A stretch of DNA of 64,000 bases, taken from an uncultured Alphaproteobacteria bacterium (lineage in GTDB: Bacteria > Pseudomonadota > Alphaproteobacteria > RF32 > CAG-239). Positions 16,640-25,257 of the stretch are shown here, in pieces. Positions within the stretch are counted from its first letter, which is position 1. The number at the start of each line of letters is the position of its first letter. The stretch covers positions 1 to 64,000 of the forward strand of contig CALXRP010000009.1 of assembly GCA_944390885.1 (NCBI GenBank), given 5' to 3'. The notes beneath the pieces are model-generated. The model saw nothing but the letters and a program-made list of their open reading frames with translations, was not told where the DNA came from and made no database searches. Position numbers and translations under genes: made by a program.

Positions 16640-16948
16640 ATGTCAAAGATATTAACGGAAGGGCTGATTTATGAAATCTTGTCCGCGGTTGAAGAAATCC
16701 CGGAAGGCAAAGTTGCTTCTTACGGTCAGATTGCAAGGCTGATCGGCCGGAACAAAAATGCCCGGCTGGTCGGAAAAGTTTTGAGCATGTCGCATTATTA
16801 CGGCGATTACCCCTGCCATCGGGTTGTCAATCATGCCGGCCGTCTTGCGCCGTGTTTCTTCAACCAGAAAAAACTGCTGGAGGAAGAAGGCGTTACTTTT
16901 TGCAATGACGATTGTGTGGATATGAAAAAGTATCAGTGGGATTATTAA
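16640..16948 (+). CDS. Short MGMT-superfamily protein with an intact PCHRV motif
   Basis: The 102-residue protein consists only of the DNA-binding/active-site domain of O6-alkylguanine transferases. It shows an IPEGKVASYGQIARLIG helix-turn-helix and YPCHRVV with Cys59. Its size and lack of the N-terminal domain match alkyltransferase-like (ATL/YbaZ) proteins, which flag lesions for excision repair. Classical ATLs, however, have Trp where this protein has Cys, so it may keep methyl-transfer activity. It lies 17 bases after ogt with its own AAGGTGCAG ribosome site, and the ruvAB-ybgC-tol run continues after it. Confidence 0.85.
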   Translation: MSKILTEGLIYEILSAVEEIPEGKVASYGQIARLIGRNKNARLVGKVLSMSHYYGDYPCHRVVNHAGRLAPCFFNQKKLLEEEGVTFCNDDCVDMKKYQWDY

Positions 16949-17054
16949 AGCGGGAAAGAACGGAACAGACGGGGGATTATACGGTAAAAAAGATTGCAGA
17001 ATGTCGCGGACTTGTGTAAGGTGCAATAAAGAATTATATAGATAAGGTGCAGGA

Positions 17055-17711
17055 ATGATTGCAAAATTAAAAGGCATAATAGATACGATCGGCGAAGACT
17101 GGTGCATTATTGATGTCAACGGCGTCGGCTATCTGGTTTCTGCCTCGTCAAAAACGCTGGGAAAACTGGTCAGGGGCGGCACGGCCTCTTTGCTGATTGA
17201 AACGGTCGTCCGTGAAGACAGCATCTCGTTGTTCGGTTTTTTTGACGCTTGGGAAAAAGAATGGTTCAACACGCTGACAAAAGTTCAGGGTGTCGGCAAC
17301 AAAGTCTGCCTCAGCATCTTGTCTGTTTTGAGCCCGGCTCAGCTTTCGCAGGCGGTTTCTGCACAGGATAAAAACTCTTTCACCCGAGCCAGCGGCGTCG
17401 GTCCCAAACTGGCGGCGCGCATTGTAACGGAGCTGAAAGACAAGATTGTAACTGTCCCGATAACCGAATTTTCTAAGGAGATTGAGATGAATCCGACCGA
17501 GGAAACTGCAAGCTACGAGGATAGCGTTGCCATAATGAACGCCGCCGAAAATCCCGATACGATGGAAGACGCCATTTCGGCTTTGGTCAATTTGGGGTAT
17601 CAGCGTCTGGAAGCATATAAGGCCGTCAACAAAGCGGCAAAAAACAAACCGGACGCCGGCGTTTCGGACTTGATTAAACTGGCATTAAGAGAATTTGCCC
17701 AAAAGGATTGA
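17055..17711 (+). CDS. ruvA: Holliday junction DNA helicase subunit RuvA
   Basis: RuvA binds four-way DNA junctions and recruits the RuvB motor for branch migration. The 218-residue protein starts with the OB-fold MIAKLKGIIDTI. It carries paired helix-hairpin-helix motifs (VQGVGNKVCLSIL near 77 and ASGVGPKLAARIVTELK near 111) and ends with domain III, which contacts RuvB. ruvB follows after three bases. The ruvC gene that often precedes ruvA is absent here; two MGMT genes take that place. Confidence 0.96.
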   Translation: MIAKLKGIIDTIGEDWCIIDVNGVGYLVSASSKTLGKLVRGGTASLLIETVVREDSISLFGFFDAWEKEWFNTLTKVQGVGNKVCLSILSVLSPAQLSQAVSAQDKNSFTRASGVGPKLAARIVTELKDKIVTVPITEFSKEIEMNPTEETASYEDSVAIMNAAENPDTMEDAISALVNLGYQRLEAYKAVNKAAKNKPDAGVSDLIKLALREFAQKD

Positions 17712-17714
17712 TAG

Positions 17715-18770
17715 ATGGACGAAGAAAGACTGGTCAGCACCAAAAGAACGGCCGAAGACGAAGAGCAGGGGATAAACGCCCCGGTAAATCTGCGCCCGAC
17801 ATCTTTGGCAGATTTCGTGGGGCAGAAACAGGTATGCGAAAATTTAAAAATTTTTATTGAAGCGGCCAAAAAACGCGGCGAGGCTTTGGATCACGTCTTG
17901 CTGTTCGGCCCGCCGGGTCTGGGAAAAACAACCCTGGCCTCGATTATTGCCAAAGAGCTCGGCGTCGGCTTTCGCGCAACTTCTGCGCCGATGATTTCAA
18001 AATCGGGTGATCTGGCGGCAATCCTGACCAACCTGGAGCCGAATGACGTTTTGTTTATTGATGAAATCCACCGCCTGAACCCCGCGATTGAAGAAGTCCT
18101 TTATTCCGCAATGGAGGATTTTCAGCTGGATCTGATTATCGGAGAAGGACCGTCGGCAAGATCTGTCCGCATTGACCTGCAGCCATTCACGCTGGTCGGT
18201 GCCACCACGCGTTCCGGCATGCTGTCGACCCCGTTGCGCGAAAGATTCGGCATTCCGCTCCGATTGGATTTTTATTCTCCGGAAGATTTGAAGAAAATTG
18301 TTACCCGCGGCGCTCATCTGCTGGGCATGCCGCTGTCGGACAAAGGCGCGATGGAAATAGCCAAACGTTCCCGGGGCACGCCGCGTGTTGCCGGCCGTCT
18401 GTTGCGCCGTGTGCGCGATTTTGGTATTGTCAGCAACGCCGAGGAAATAGACAACCAGATTGCCGATACGGCTTTGCGCCGCTTGGATGTTGACAATTAC
18501 GGGCTTGACGCGTTTGACCGCCGTTATCTGCAATGCATTGTCCAGAATTACGGCGGCGGCCCGGTCGGAGCCGACACACTGGCAGCGGCTTTGTCGGAAG
18601 AACGCGATACAATAGAAGAAGTGATAGAGCCGTTTTTGCTCAAATTGGGCTTTTTGCAGCGCACGCCGCGCGGCCGCGTCATCTCGGACTTGGGCTGCGA
18701 ATATCTGGGCGTTGCCAAACTGCGTAAAAACACCAAACAATTTGATTTGCTTGAAGGAATAGAGGACTAA
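17715..18770 (+). CDS. ruvB: Holliday junction helicase motor RuvB
   Basis: An AAA+ ATPase that forms hexameric rings driving branch migration with RuvA. At 351 residues it is full length. Walker A is GPPGLGKTT (65-73) and Walker B is FIDEIHRL (near 112-119). The sensor-1 region [18 protein letters not shown] and the C-terminal winged helix ([12 protein letters not shown]) are also present. The ATG follows AAAAGGATTGATAG. It sits three bases after ruvA and three bases before the thioesterase gene, so all are one operon. Confidence 0.97.
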   Translation: MDEERLVSTKRTAEDEEQGINAPVNLRPTSLADFVGQKQVCENLKIFIEAAKKRGEALDHVLLFGPPGLGKTTLASIIAKELGVGFRATSAPMISKSGDLAAILTNLEPNDVLFIDEIHRLNPAIEEVLYSAMEDFQLDLIIGEGPSARSVRIDLQPFTLVGATTRSGMLSTPLRERFGIPLRLDFYSPEDLKKIVTRGAHLLGMPLSDKGAMEIAKRSRGTPRVAGRLLRRVRDFGIVSNAEEIDNQIADTALRRLDVDNYGLDAFDRRYLQCIVQNYGGGPVGADTLAAALSEERDTIEEVIEPFLLKLGFLQRTPRGRVISDLGCEYLGVAKLRKNTKQFDLLEGIED

Positions 18771-18773
18771 AAA

Positions 18774-19214
18774 ATGCAAGACAATCTGCCCCGTGATATT
18801 TCCGCTGACGGAACTTTTGTAATGCCGGTGCGTGTTTATTATGAAGACACCGATGCCGGCGGCATTGTGTATTATGCCAATTATCTGAAATTTGCCGAAC
18901 GCGCCCGCAGTGAATATATCCGGACGCTCGGGTTTGACCAGCAGGCGGAATTGTCTTCGGAAGACCGGATCGGTTTTGCCGTCCGCCATTGCGAGATTGA
19001 TTATCTAAAACCGGCAGTGCTGGACGATTTGCTGACGGTTTCCTGCAAAATCGTCGAATACGGCGGCGCTTCTGCGCAAATGCATCAGGAGATTCGGCGC
19101 GGTGAAGAAATCCTGGTTGTTTTGGATGTAAAAGTCGCTTGTCTGAACCTCATCAAAAAGCGTCCGGTACGAATGCCTGCCTCTCTGGTACAAAAGATTG
19201 AAAAATATATTTAA
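18774..19214 (+). CDS. ybgC: YbgC-type acyl-CoA thioesterase of the Tol-Pal cluster
   Basis: A hot-dog-fold thioesterase, 146 residues, with the signature YYEDTDAGGIVYYANYLKF (22-40) including the catalytic Asp. YbgC proteins hydrolyse short or acyl-ACP-linked thioesters and are encoded at the head of tol-pal clusters in many proteobacteria, as here. It lies three bases after ruvB with GAGGACTAA as its ribosome site. A 93-base gap precedes tolQ and may hold an extra promoter. Confidence 0.92.
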   Translation: MQDNLPRDISADGTFVMPVRVYYEDTDAGGIVYYANYLKFAERARSEYIRTLGFDQQAELSSEDRIGFAVRHCEIDYLKPAVLDDLLTVSCKIVEYGGASAQMHQEIRRGEEILVVLDVKVACLNLIKKRPVRMPASLVQKIEKYI

Positions 19215-19307
19215 ATTAATTGAATTTTTAATATTTTATGCTACAGTCCGGTTCAGATTTTCAAGTTTCCGGAATAATCCGTTTTTACAATAAGGTGGAA
19301 AAACACA

Positions 19308-20054
19308 ATGAATACAGAAACAATGACAGATGTTGCCAATGCCGCTCAGGCTATGTCCATGTGGGATCTGGTCTGGGCTTCCGACACCGTAACCAAAGTC
19401 GTGATGATCGGTCTGATTGCCGCATCGGTTTGGTCTTGGGCGATTATCATTGAAAAGCTCGGCACGTTGCGCCAGGTCAAGCAGCGCTCCCGTAAATTTG
19501 AAGAACGTTTTTGGTCGGGCGGTTCTCTGGATCGTTTGTACGATGCCATCGGCACCCACCCGTCCGATCCGATGTCCGCCATGTTTGTTGCGGCCATGAA
19601 AGAATGGAAACGGACGAATATTATGAAGTCCAAAACCGATCGCGGGCTGCGCGGCGTTTCTCTGCAGCAGCGTATTGAAAAAGCCATGACCGTTTCAATG
19701 GACAAGGAAGTCGAGGCGCTGGATACACGGATGGGCTTTTTGGCGTCGACGGGTTCCGTTGCGCCGTTGGTCGGCTTGTTTGGCACGGTATGGGGAATTA
19801 TCAACAGCTTTAATGCCATTGCTGCCACACAGAGCAATTCTTTGTCGGCTATGGCCCCCGGTATTGCCGAGGCCCTGTTTACAACGGCATTCGGGCTGAT
19901 TGCCGCCATTCCGGCCGTTGTGGCCTATAACAAAATCACGTCGGATATTGACCGCTATGCCAAACGCCTGGAGAATTTTATGGTCGAATTTTCCAGCATC
20001 TTATCGCGTGAGATTGACGATACCGCCATCAAAGCGGAAATGGCAGGAGAATAA
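19308..20054 (+). CDS. tolQ: TolQ proton-channel subunit
   Basis: TolQ with TolR forms the inner-membrane motor that uses the proton gradient to energise TolA and pull the outer membrane during division. The 248-residue protein has an N-terminal membrane segment (near 25-45), a large cytoplasmic loop, and two further spans. These include FLASTGSVAPLVGLFGTVWG (140-160 region) and AEALFTTAFGLIAAIPAVVAYN (near 185-207), the classical MotA/TolQ/ExbB signatures. Three bases separate it from tolR. The ribosome site is AAGGTGG. Confidence 0.95.
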   Translation: MNTETMTDVANAAQAMSMWDLVWASDTVTKVVMIGLIAASVWSWAIIIEKLGTLRQVKQRSRKFEERFWSGGSLDRLYDAIGTHPSDPMSAMFVAAMKEWKRTNIMKSKTDRGLRGVSLQQRIEKAMTVSMDKEVEALDTRMGFLASTGSVAPLVGLFGTVWGIINSFNAIAATQSNSLSAMAPGIAEALFTTAFGLIAAIPAVVAYNKITSDIDRYAKRLENFMVEFSSILSREIDDTAIKAEMAGE

Positions 20055-20056
20055 GG

Positions 20057-20506
20057 ATGACATATTACTATCAGCAAAACCAAACGCGCCGCGATGCCCG
20101 CTGCAGCCGCCGCAATGCCGACATCAACATGACCAATCTGATGGATGTGATGATGGTTTTGCTGGTTGTTTTTATGGTCGCCGCGCCGCTGATGACCTCA
20201 GGCATTGCGTTGGATTTGCCGAAAGTCGGAGGCAAAGCGTTGGAGGGTGAAGAAACCTCGGTAAACATCAGCGTTGACAAAGAGGGCTATTATTACATTG
20301 GCCAGACCGAAATTCCGGCGGATAAGATTGTGGAAAAACTCAAAGCCATCCGCGGAGAAAATGCCCAATTGAGCGTTACCATATCGGGAGATACCGGCGC
20401 GGAATACGGCCGGGTTATCGGCCTGATGGCAATTTTGAAAGAGGCCGGATTTGAAAAAGTCGGCCTGAAAACCGAACCCAAACCCCGGATGGTAAAGAAA
20501 AAATAA
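20057..20506 (+). CDS. tolR: TolR, ExbD-family motor subunit
   Basis: The 149-residue protein has one N-terminal membrane span with the functional Asp (NLMDVMMVLLVVFMVAAPL, Asp near residue 31) and a periplasmic ExbD/TolR domain. It starts with a short basic cytoplasmic tail that is unusually rich in Gln and Arg (YYYQQNQTRRDARCSRR). It is a partner of TolQ in the same operon. The ATG follows AGGAGAATAAGG, a strong ribosome site at the end of tolQ. Confidence 0.94.
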   Translation: MTYYYQQNQTRRDARCSRRNADINMTNLMDVMMVLLVVFMVAAPLMTSGIALDLPKVGGKALEGEETSVNISVDKEGYYYIGQTEIPADKIVEKLKAIRGENAQLSVTISGDTGAEYGRVIGLMAILKEAGFEKVGLKTEPKPRMVKKK

Positions 20507-20511
20507 CACCG

Positions 20512-21450
20512 ATGAAGCAGGCACTTAAAAAATCAATCGCATTACACCTGCTGGTCTTTTTCCTTTTCTGGATAGACCTGCCGCTGTTTTGGTCAAACAA
20601 AATGACCTTAAACCAGGTGCCGATTATCGTTGATTTGCAAGATGTCAAAATCTCGGAAATGACCAATCTGCCGCCCAAAGCAAAATTTGGTAAAGAAGAC
20701 AAACCTGCCACACAAAAGCAAAAGAAGGCAGAGAACAGCTATTCCAAAGACGAGCCGGAAGAAGCACCGCAGCAAAAACCTAAAGAAACAGCTAAAGAAA
20801 AGGCAGAAGCAAAAGAAGAGGCTCCGAAAGAAATCAAAAAAGATTTTCTGGTTGCGCCGCAGCCCCGCAAGCCCAAAGTGCCGCAGGCAAAGCCTCAGCC
20901 TAAAAAAGAAGCCCCAAAACCCAAGGCAGAACCCAAAAAACAACCTCCAAAACCGGAGGACAAATCAAAACCAAAGCTGGCCAATCCGTTAAAGAGCTTG
21001 TTGGCCTCGGTTGATGAGATGGAAAAGAATTTGGGGGCGGAAGATGAAGAAGCCACCATCAAAGAAGGAACCAAAGTCCAAAATATGGGTGTGGAAGGCG
21101 GTACCGGCGGAAACTACTTTAGCGAACTGAGTATCTCGGAAATGGATGCTCTGGCCGGACGCTTGCGGGCTTGTTGGAATCTCGACCCTGGTGCCATGGG
21201 CATTGAAAATATGATTATTGAAATCCGCGCAACGTTGAATCAGGACGGCAGCGTCCGCAATGTGGACATTCTGGATATGTCACGCTATAATTCGGACAGC
21301 TTTTTCCGCTCGGTGGCAGATAGCGCCAGACGTGCTGTCTATATCTGCGAACCGGCATATAAGATACTGTCGGAGAAATATCCGGAGAAATATGATAAAT
21401 GGCAAACCATGTTGCTAAGATTCAATCCGTTGAATAAACAAATCAATTAG
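20512..21450 (+). CDS. tolA: TolA-like envelope-spanning protein
   Basis: The 312-residue product follows tolR by five bases. An N-terminal membrane span (about residues 8-26) leads to a long low-complexity region (60-165). That region is rich in Lys, Glu, Pro and Ala and should span the periplasm. The C-terminal domain of about 100 residues (from LSISEMDALAGRLRACWNLDPG) resembles TolA/TonB C-terminal domains that contact TolB/Pal. A terminator overlapping the stop codon ends the operon; tolB and pal are not here. Confidence 0.88.
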   Translation: MKQALKKSIALHLLVFFLFWIDLPLFWSNKMTLNQVPIIVDLQDVKISEMTNLPPKAKFGKEDKPATQKQKKAENSYSKDEPEEAPQQKPKETAKEKAEAKEEAPKEIKKDFLVAPQPRKPKVPQAKPQPKKEAPKPKAEPKKQPPKPEDKSKPKLANPLKSLLASVDEMEKNLGAEDEEATIKEGTKVQNMGVEGGTGGNYFSELSISEMDALAGRLRACWNLDPGAMGIENMIIEIRATLNQDGSVRNVDILDMSRYNSDSFFRSVADSARRAVYICEPAYKILSEKYPEKYDKWQTMLLRFNPLNKQIN

Positions 21451-21473
21451 GCCGTTGCAAGCGGCCTTTTTTT
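21449..21473 (+). terminator. Terminator of the ruv-ybgC-tol operon
   Basis: AGGCCG/CGGCCT stem overlapping the tolA stop codon, followed by seven T residues. Confidence 0.8.
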
Positions 21474-21477
21474 ATTT

Positions 21478-21865
21478 TGTCCCGCAGGCACTTTGTTTTT
21501 TATTGTTATCCCGGACTTCGTTTTTTTTAGTCATCCCTGGGCTTTCTTTTCTTGTGTCATTGCCGGGTTGTGTTTTTTATGTCATCCCCGGGCTTTCTTT
21601 TCTTGTGTCATTGCCGGGTTGTGTTTTTATGTCATCCCCGGGCTTCGACCCGGGGATCCAGATCAACAATAAAGCCAATTTATTAATTTGGATTCTCGGG
21701 TCAAGCCCGAGAATGACAGTACCTTTACACTCTTCACAAACCCCCACCGGAGCAACGCGGCCTCTGCAGCACAGAGCTGTCAATTTGCCGCGCGCCTGCC
21801 GTGCAGGTCATCCCCAGACTCCTTTTTTATAGTCATTGCTGGGCTTGACCTGGCAATCCATTTCG
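21478..21865. repeat. Intergenic repeat cluster 3
   Basis: Contains half copies of the GTCATTGCCGGG and GTCATCCCCGGGC elements separated by runs such as TTTCTTTTCTTGT (21500-21625). A full GTCATCCCCGGGCTTCGACC... copy lies near 21632-21661 and a GGATTCTCGGGTCAAGCCCG... copy near 21690. The GGAGCAACGCGG to CCGCGCGCCTGCCGTGCAGG module covers 21750-21810, and a diverged TCATTGCTGGGCTTGACC... copy ends near 21861. The last copy lies inside the reading frame of the small gene at 21780-22103. Confidence 0.85.
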
Positions 21866-22103
21866 CGTCGATGAGTTTTATTTCCATGACCTTATCCAGA
21901 AATGAAAACAAATATACATATTCTTCCATTCTCACATGGCAGGTGTTTCTTCTCAGTTTTTCTATCCGACCTTTCATAAAGTTTATATGGTTGGATAATT
22001 CGTTGTTGGTCAGCCCTTTTTCCGTCATCATCCGGTCTAACTCCGCATTACAATAACTCCGGAAAGTCTTGAACCATTCTTTTCTATATTTTCTTGATAA
22101 CAT
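21780..22103 (-). CDS. HTH-like small protein, copy A, with repeat-derived C-terminus
   Basis: Residues 1-81 match the protein at 54101-54361 almost residue for residue (both begin MLSRKYRKEWFKTFRSYCNA, then roughly eight substitutions). The segment KGLTNNELSNHINFMKGRIEKLRR and the following YVYLFSFLDKVMEIKL look like an XRE/Cro-type helix-turn-helix, which would make it a small DNA- or RNA-binding regulator; this is inference. The native end (DAKDYPWQ in copy B) is replaced after Asp-Ala-Lys by about 26 residues translated from palindromic repeats (WIARSSPAMT and onward). The ATG follows AAGGAGCGAAAGAA. A conserved structured leader lies directly upstream. Confidence 0.75.
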   Translation of the reverse strand: MLSRKYRKEWFKTFRSYCNAELDRMMTEKGLTNNELSNHINFMKGRIEKLRRNTCHVRMEEYVYLFSFLDKVMEIKLIDAKWIARSSPAMTIKKESGDDLHGRRAAN

Positions 22104-22327
22104 TTCTTTCGCTCCTTAAATTTGTTAAAAACAAAACCGCCGGAAGTTTTCTTCCTGGCGGTGGAGCTCAAAAACTGTACGGTACAGTCGTGGCTATTCG
22201 TCGTGCAGGCACGCTTATATCGGATACTCCGCCGAAGCGGAATAGTTTACAAGATGTTTTCTAGACACCACAACCGGTCTCCTGGCTGCGGGTATTATAT
22301 TAATGCAATATAAGGATTTTGCAAGCG
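22104..22327 (-). ncRNA. Structured leader RNA, copy A
   Basis: This 220-base region matches 53886-54100. It starts just after the uup stop with TTGCAA, 19 bases and TATAAT, then shows a series of hairpins on the minus strand. They are CCGCAGCC/GGTTGTGG with loop AGGAGACC; TCCGC/GCGGA with a TTCG loop; CGTGC/GCACG; and ACTGTA/TACAGT. A terminator-like stem follows (CCGCC-GGAAG arms, AAAA loop, then TTTTGTTTTT), about 20 bases before the ATG. Loops and stems differ from copy B while pairing is kept. It is either an attenuating 5' leader or a separate small RNA. Confidence 0.6.
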
Positions 22328-22333
22328 GATTTT

Positions 22334-24145
22334 CTATGCGTTTTCCAGCTCTTCTTTAAGAATCTGAATTTCCAGCCATTCGTTTTCTTTTGTTTCGATT
22401 TCGTTTTGCAAAGCGGCCAGTCTGGCGCTCAGTTCGGCAAAACGTGCCGGATTTTTGGCATATAAATCCGGATCGGACAATTCGTTTTCGCAAAGGCTGA
22501 TTTCTTCTTCGGCTTTGGCAATTTCCTGCGGCAAAACCTCCAGCAAACGCTGCTGTTTATAGCTCAGTTTTGCCGTTTTTTTATTTTCCGGTTCCGGCTT
22601 TTTTTCAACCTTTTTGACGACTGTTTTTTTCTCCGGCATACGTTCGGCTTTTTCCTGCAGCTTTTGCAGCAGCTCGGAATAACTTCCGGCGTGCTCATAA
22701 ACCGTTCCGTCGCCTTTCATATAAATCACCGAGCTGACCACCCGGTCAAGAAAATCGCGGTCGTGGCTGACAATCAGCACCGTGCCCTGATAATCGTCCA
22801 ACACCTCTTGCAGCAAATCGAGCGTATCCATATCCAGATCATTGGTCGGCTCGTCCAAAACCAGAAAATTTGACGGCTTGGCCAGCGATACGGCCAGCAT
22901 CAGCCGGTTTTTCTCTCCGCCCGACAATGCCGAAACCGGACAATTTGCCTGATCTGGCCGAAAGAGAAAATCTTTCAGATAAGCCACAACATGGCGATAC
23001 TGCCCGTGCACAAAAATATGGTCGCCTTTGTCGCACAAGGTCTGCCACAGGGTTTTGTTCAAATCAAGCGTCATACGGTTTTGGTCAAAATAAACTTCCT
23101 CAAGATTTTTGCCGATCCGCACCGAGCCGCTGTCAGGTTCCAGACGTTTGGTCAACAGCTTGATTAACGTTGTTTTTCCAGCGCCGTTCGGGCCGACAAT
23201 ACCGATTTTGTTGCCTTTGATAATGCGGGTGGAAAAGTCTTTAACAATCTCGCGGCTGCCAAAAGATTTATACAAATGCTTGGCCTCAATAACCATTTTG
23301 GAGCGAAAACTGCCTTCTTCCACATTCAGATTAACGCTGCCGATCTGCTTAATCTGCTCCCGGCGCTCCTGCCGCAGCTGCTGCAACCGGCGCAGTCTGC
23401 CCATATTGCGTTTGCGGCGGGCGGTTACGCCTTTGTGCAGCCATTCGGTTTCTTCCTCGATTTTTTTGTTCAGATATTTTTGCTCGATAATCTCCTGGTC
23501 AATGACCTGATTTTGCCATTCTTCAAAAAACTTAAAACCTTTGTTGTTGCGGCGGAGAATACCTCTGTCCAGCCAAAAGGTTGTTTGCGAAACATTGCTC
23601 AAAAACATCCGGTCATGAGAAATCAGCACAACGGCGCCGGCAAAATTTTTGATGATTTTTTCAAGCTTTTCAATTGTGGCAATGTCAAGATGATTGGTCG
23701 GCTCGTCCAGCAGCAAGATATCCGGTTCGCCGATAAGCGCCTTAGCCAGGGCGGCTTTTCTGCGCTCGCCTCCGGAAGACTGCTCTGGATGTTGCGACTC
23801 GGCAATTCCGAACTCGCCAATCAGGATATCGGCCTTATAATCCAGGTTTTCGTCATTTTGCGGCAGGCCGGATTTGACCACGTCGCGCAAGGTCTGATAA
23901 CCGGAAAAATCCGGCTCCTGCGGCATATAAGCGATTTTGATGCCGGGCTGAATGAAGATTTCGCCCGAATCCGGCTCAAGCACGCCGGAAATGACTTTTA
24001 AGAGCGTCGATTTTCCCGAGCCGTTGCGCCCGACCAAAGAGATTTTGTCGCCGCGGTTGATATACAGGTCAACGTTGCTAAACAGCTGATTGGCACCAAA
24101 GCTGAGCGCAGCGCCTTTTATGGTATAAACAGGAGCTTCGGCCAT
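22334..24145 (-). CDS. uup: ABC-F ATPase, Uup-like
   Basis: A 603-residue protein with two ABC ATPase domains and no membrane segments. Walker A motifs are GRNGSGKST (near 38) and GPNGAGKTT (near 318). The signatures are SSGGERRK and LSGGEKNR, and both Walker B motifs run into DEPTNHLD / DEPTNDLD. The C-terminal 90 residues are Lys/Glu-rich coiled coil, the hallmark of Uup. ABC-F proteins act on ribosomes, and Uup is linked to precise excision of transposons and to branched-DNA binding. It lies 15 bases downstream of the TerB-like gene's stop... on the same strand orientation, and the copy A RNA unit begins seven bases after its stop. Confidence 0.9.
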   Translation of the reverse strand: MAEAPVYTIKGAALSFGANQLFSNVDLYINRGDKISLVGRNGSGKSTLLKVISGVLEPDSGEIFIQPGIKIAYMPQEPDFSGYQTLRDVVKSGLPQNDENLDYKADILIGEFGIAESQHPEQSSGGERRKAALAKALIGEPDILLLDEPTNHLDIATIEKLEKIIKNFAGAVVLISHDRMFLSNVSQTTFWLDRGILRRNNKGFKFFEEWQNQVIDQEIIEQKYLNKKIEEETEWLHKGVTARRKRNMGRLRRLQQLRQERREQIKQIGSVNLNVEEGSFRSKMVIEAKHLYKSFGSREIVKDFSTRIIKGNKIGIVGPNGAGKTTLIKLLTKRLEPDSGSVRIGKNLEEVYFDQNRMTLDLNKTLWQTLCDKGDHIFVHGQYRHVVAYLKDFLFRPDQANCPVSALSGGEKNRLMLAVSLAKPSNFLVLDEPTNDLDMDTLDLLQEVLDDYQGTVLIVSHDRDFLDRVVSSVIYMKGDGTVYEHAGSYSELLQKLQEKAERMPEKKTVVKKVEKKPEPENKKTAKLSYKQQRLLEVLPQEIAKAEEEISLCENELSDPDLYAKNPARFAELSARLAALQNEIETKENEWLEIQILKEELENA

Positions 24146-24160
24146 CTCGTCCCCAAAAAA

Positions 24161-24577
24161 CTAAATGTCTTCTTCAACCAGGCGGTTGCCTTCAATCTGC
24201 CATTCCAGCCCTTTGGCCGCCCAAAGAAAAAAGTCGTCCACTTTCTCGGGCTTTATGTCGATAGCTGCACAAATGTCATAAATATTGTGCATTTCAGAAT
24301 CGGTCAGGTCATGGTCGGCCAGCGTCATCAAAATCATATCGCGGACAATAAAGCGCTTGATTTTGATATTGTGAATCTGCCCGAGCATGGCAATCAGCTC
24401 TTCCGATGTCTTTACTTTTTTTATCTGCGCCAAAGGGATTTTTACCTCGCGAGCCTTGTTTTTCATAAACTCGCGGCGCTGTTCGCTTTTGGTATCTCCG
24501 GTTGTCAGCACATAAGACAAAGCCGCAAGATATATCTGTTTTTCTTTTTCATTCCAGGCATTCAGCAGTTGATTCAT
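24161..24577 (-). CDS. TerB-like helical protein, 138 aa
   Basis: The protein begins MNQLLNAWNEKEKQIYLAAL. The start is the ATG at 24575-24577 with AGGGAAGAA upstream; a longer open frame continues over flbT on the opposite strand and is not believed. Residues 75-130 (RDMILMTLADHDLTDSEMHNIYDICAAIDIKPEKVDDF) have the pattern of TerB/DjlA-N domains, with helices joined by an acidic 'aDg.lsd.E' loop that can bind metal. This assignment is moderate. It is divergent from flbT and precedes uup by 15 bases, so it is probably co-transcribed with uup. Confidence 0.7.
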   Translation of the reverse strand: MNQLLNAWNEKEKQIYLAALSYVLTTGDTKSEQRREFMKNKAREVKIPLAQIKKVKTSEELIAMLGQIHNIKIKRFIVRDMILMTLADHDLTDSEMHNIYDICAAIDIKPEKVDDFFLWAAKGLEWQIEGNRLVEEDI

Positions 24578-24715
24578 ATTTCTTCCCTTTTTTGCTATAA
24601 CATAAGTTCCCTTATAACAAATAAAATAAAGATTTGCAAAAAAAATAATTTTATTATAGTTTATTAATAATTGATTAAGCGAAAAGCTTAAAATAACACT
24701 ATAAGGGAGAACGCC

Positions 24716-25117
24716 ATGCCTTTGAAAATCGAACTTAAGCCGCATGAGAGCATTATCATCGGCGCATCGCTGATTACCAATGACGGGGAAAGAACCCGCT
24801 TTTATATTGACGGCAATGTGCCCATCTTGCGTGAAAAGTTTATTATGCGCGAAAAAGAGGCCAACACACCGTCCAAACGCGTTTATTTTGTGGTACAGCA
24901 GATGTATCTGGAAAAGGGCAACCGGGAGCTGCAGAATTTGTATGTGGAATATGTCCGCGATCTGCAAAACGCTGCGCCGAGTCTGATTCCGTATATTATG
25001 CCGATTAGCGAGAATATTTTGAAAAACGAGTATTACGCCGCCATCAAATGCGCCGGTAAACTGGTGGAAAAAGAAAACGAATTTTTTGGCGAGACATTGA
25101 GCGGCACGCAAAAATAA
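24716..25117 (+). CDS. flbT: FlbT, flagellin mRNA regulator
   Basis: FlbT is an alphaproteobacterial protein that binds the 5' untranslated region of flagellin mRNA and couples its translation or decay to flagellar assembly. The 133-residue product shows family features: MPLKIELKPHE at the start, LREKFIMREKEANTPSKRVYF (quoted in two parts: LREKFIM and TPSKRVYF) near 38-60, and QQMYLEKGN near 63. The ATG follows ATAAGGGAGAACGCC. An inverted repeat TTAAGC/GCTTAA lies about 30 bases upstream. The flagellin gene follows at 25461; flaF, often a neighbour, is not seen. Confidence 0.88.
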   Translation: MPLKIELKPHESIIIGASLITNDGERTRFYIDGNVPILREKFIMREKEANTPSKRVYFVVQQMYLEKGNRELQNLYVEYVRDLQNAAPSLIPYIMPISENILKNEYYAAIKCAGKLVEKENEFFGETLSGTQK

Positions 25118-25148
25118 CCGGTTTCTCCTTTATGCAAGGACTGCAGGG

Positions 25149-25178
25149 GCCCTGATTTTTTGTCAGGGCTTTTTTTTT
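25149..25178 (+). terminator. Terminator of flbT
   Basis: GCCCTGA/TCAGGGC stem followed by nine T residues. Confidence 0.92.
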
Positions 25179-25257
25179 ACCGTGCGACTCCGGAAAACTA
25201 GCCGAAATATTAGCTATATATTAATAAATTTCCGTTATCTTTTTAGGCAGATTAGAT

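Noticed and set aside
24578-25111. N-terminal extension of the TerB-like gene over flbT
   Set aside because: It would run antisense through flbT; a good ribosome site precedes the internal ATG at 24577.
25182-25208. Sigma28 promoter for flagellin (GCCGAAAT at 25201)
   Set aside because: The -10-like octamer matches 6 of 8, but no TAAA-type -35 lies at the required distance.
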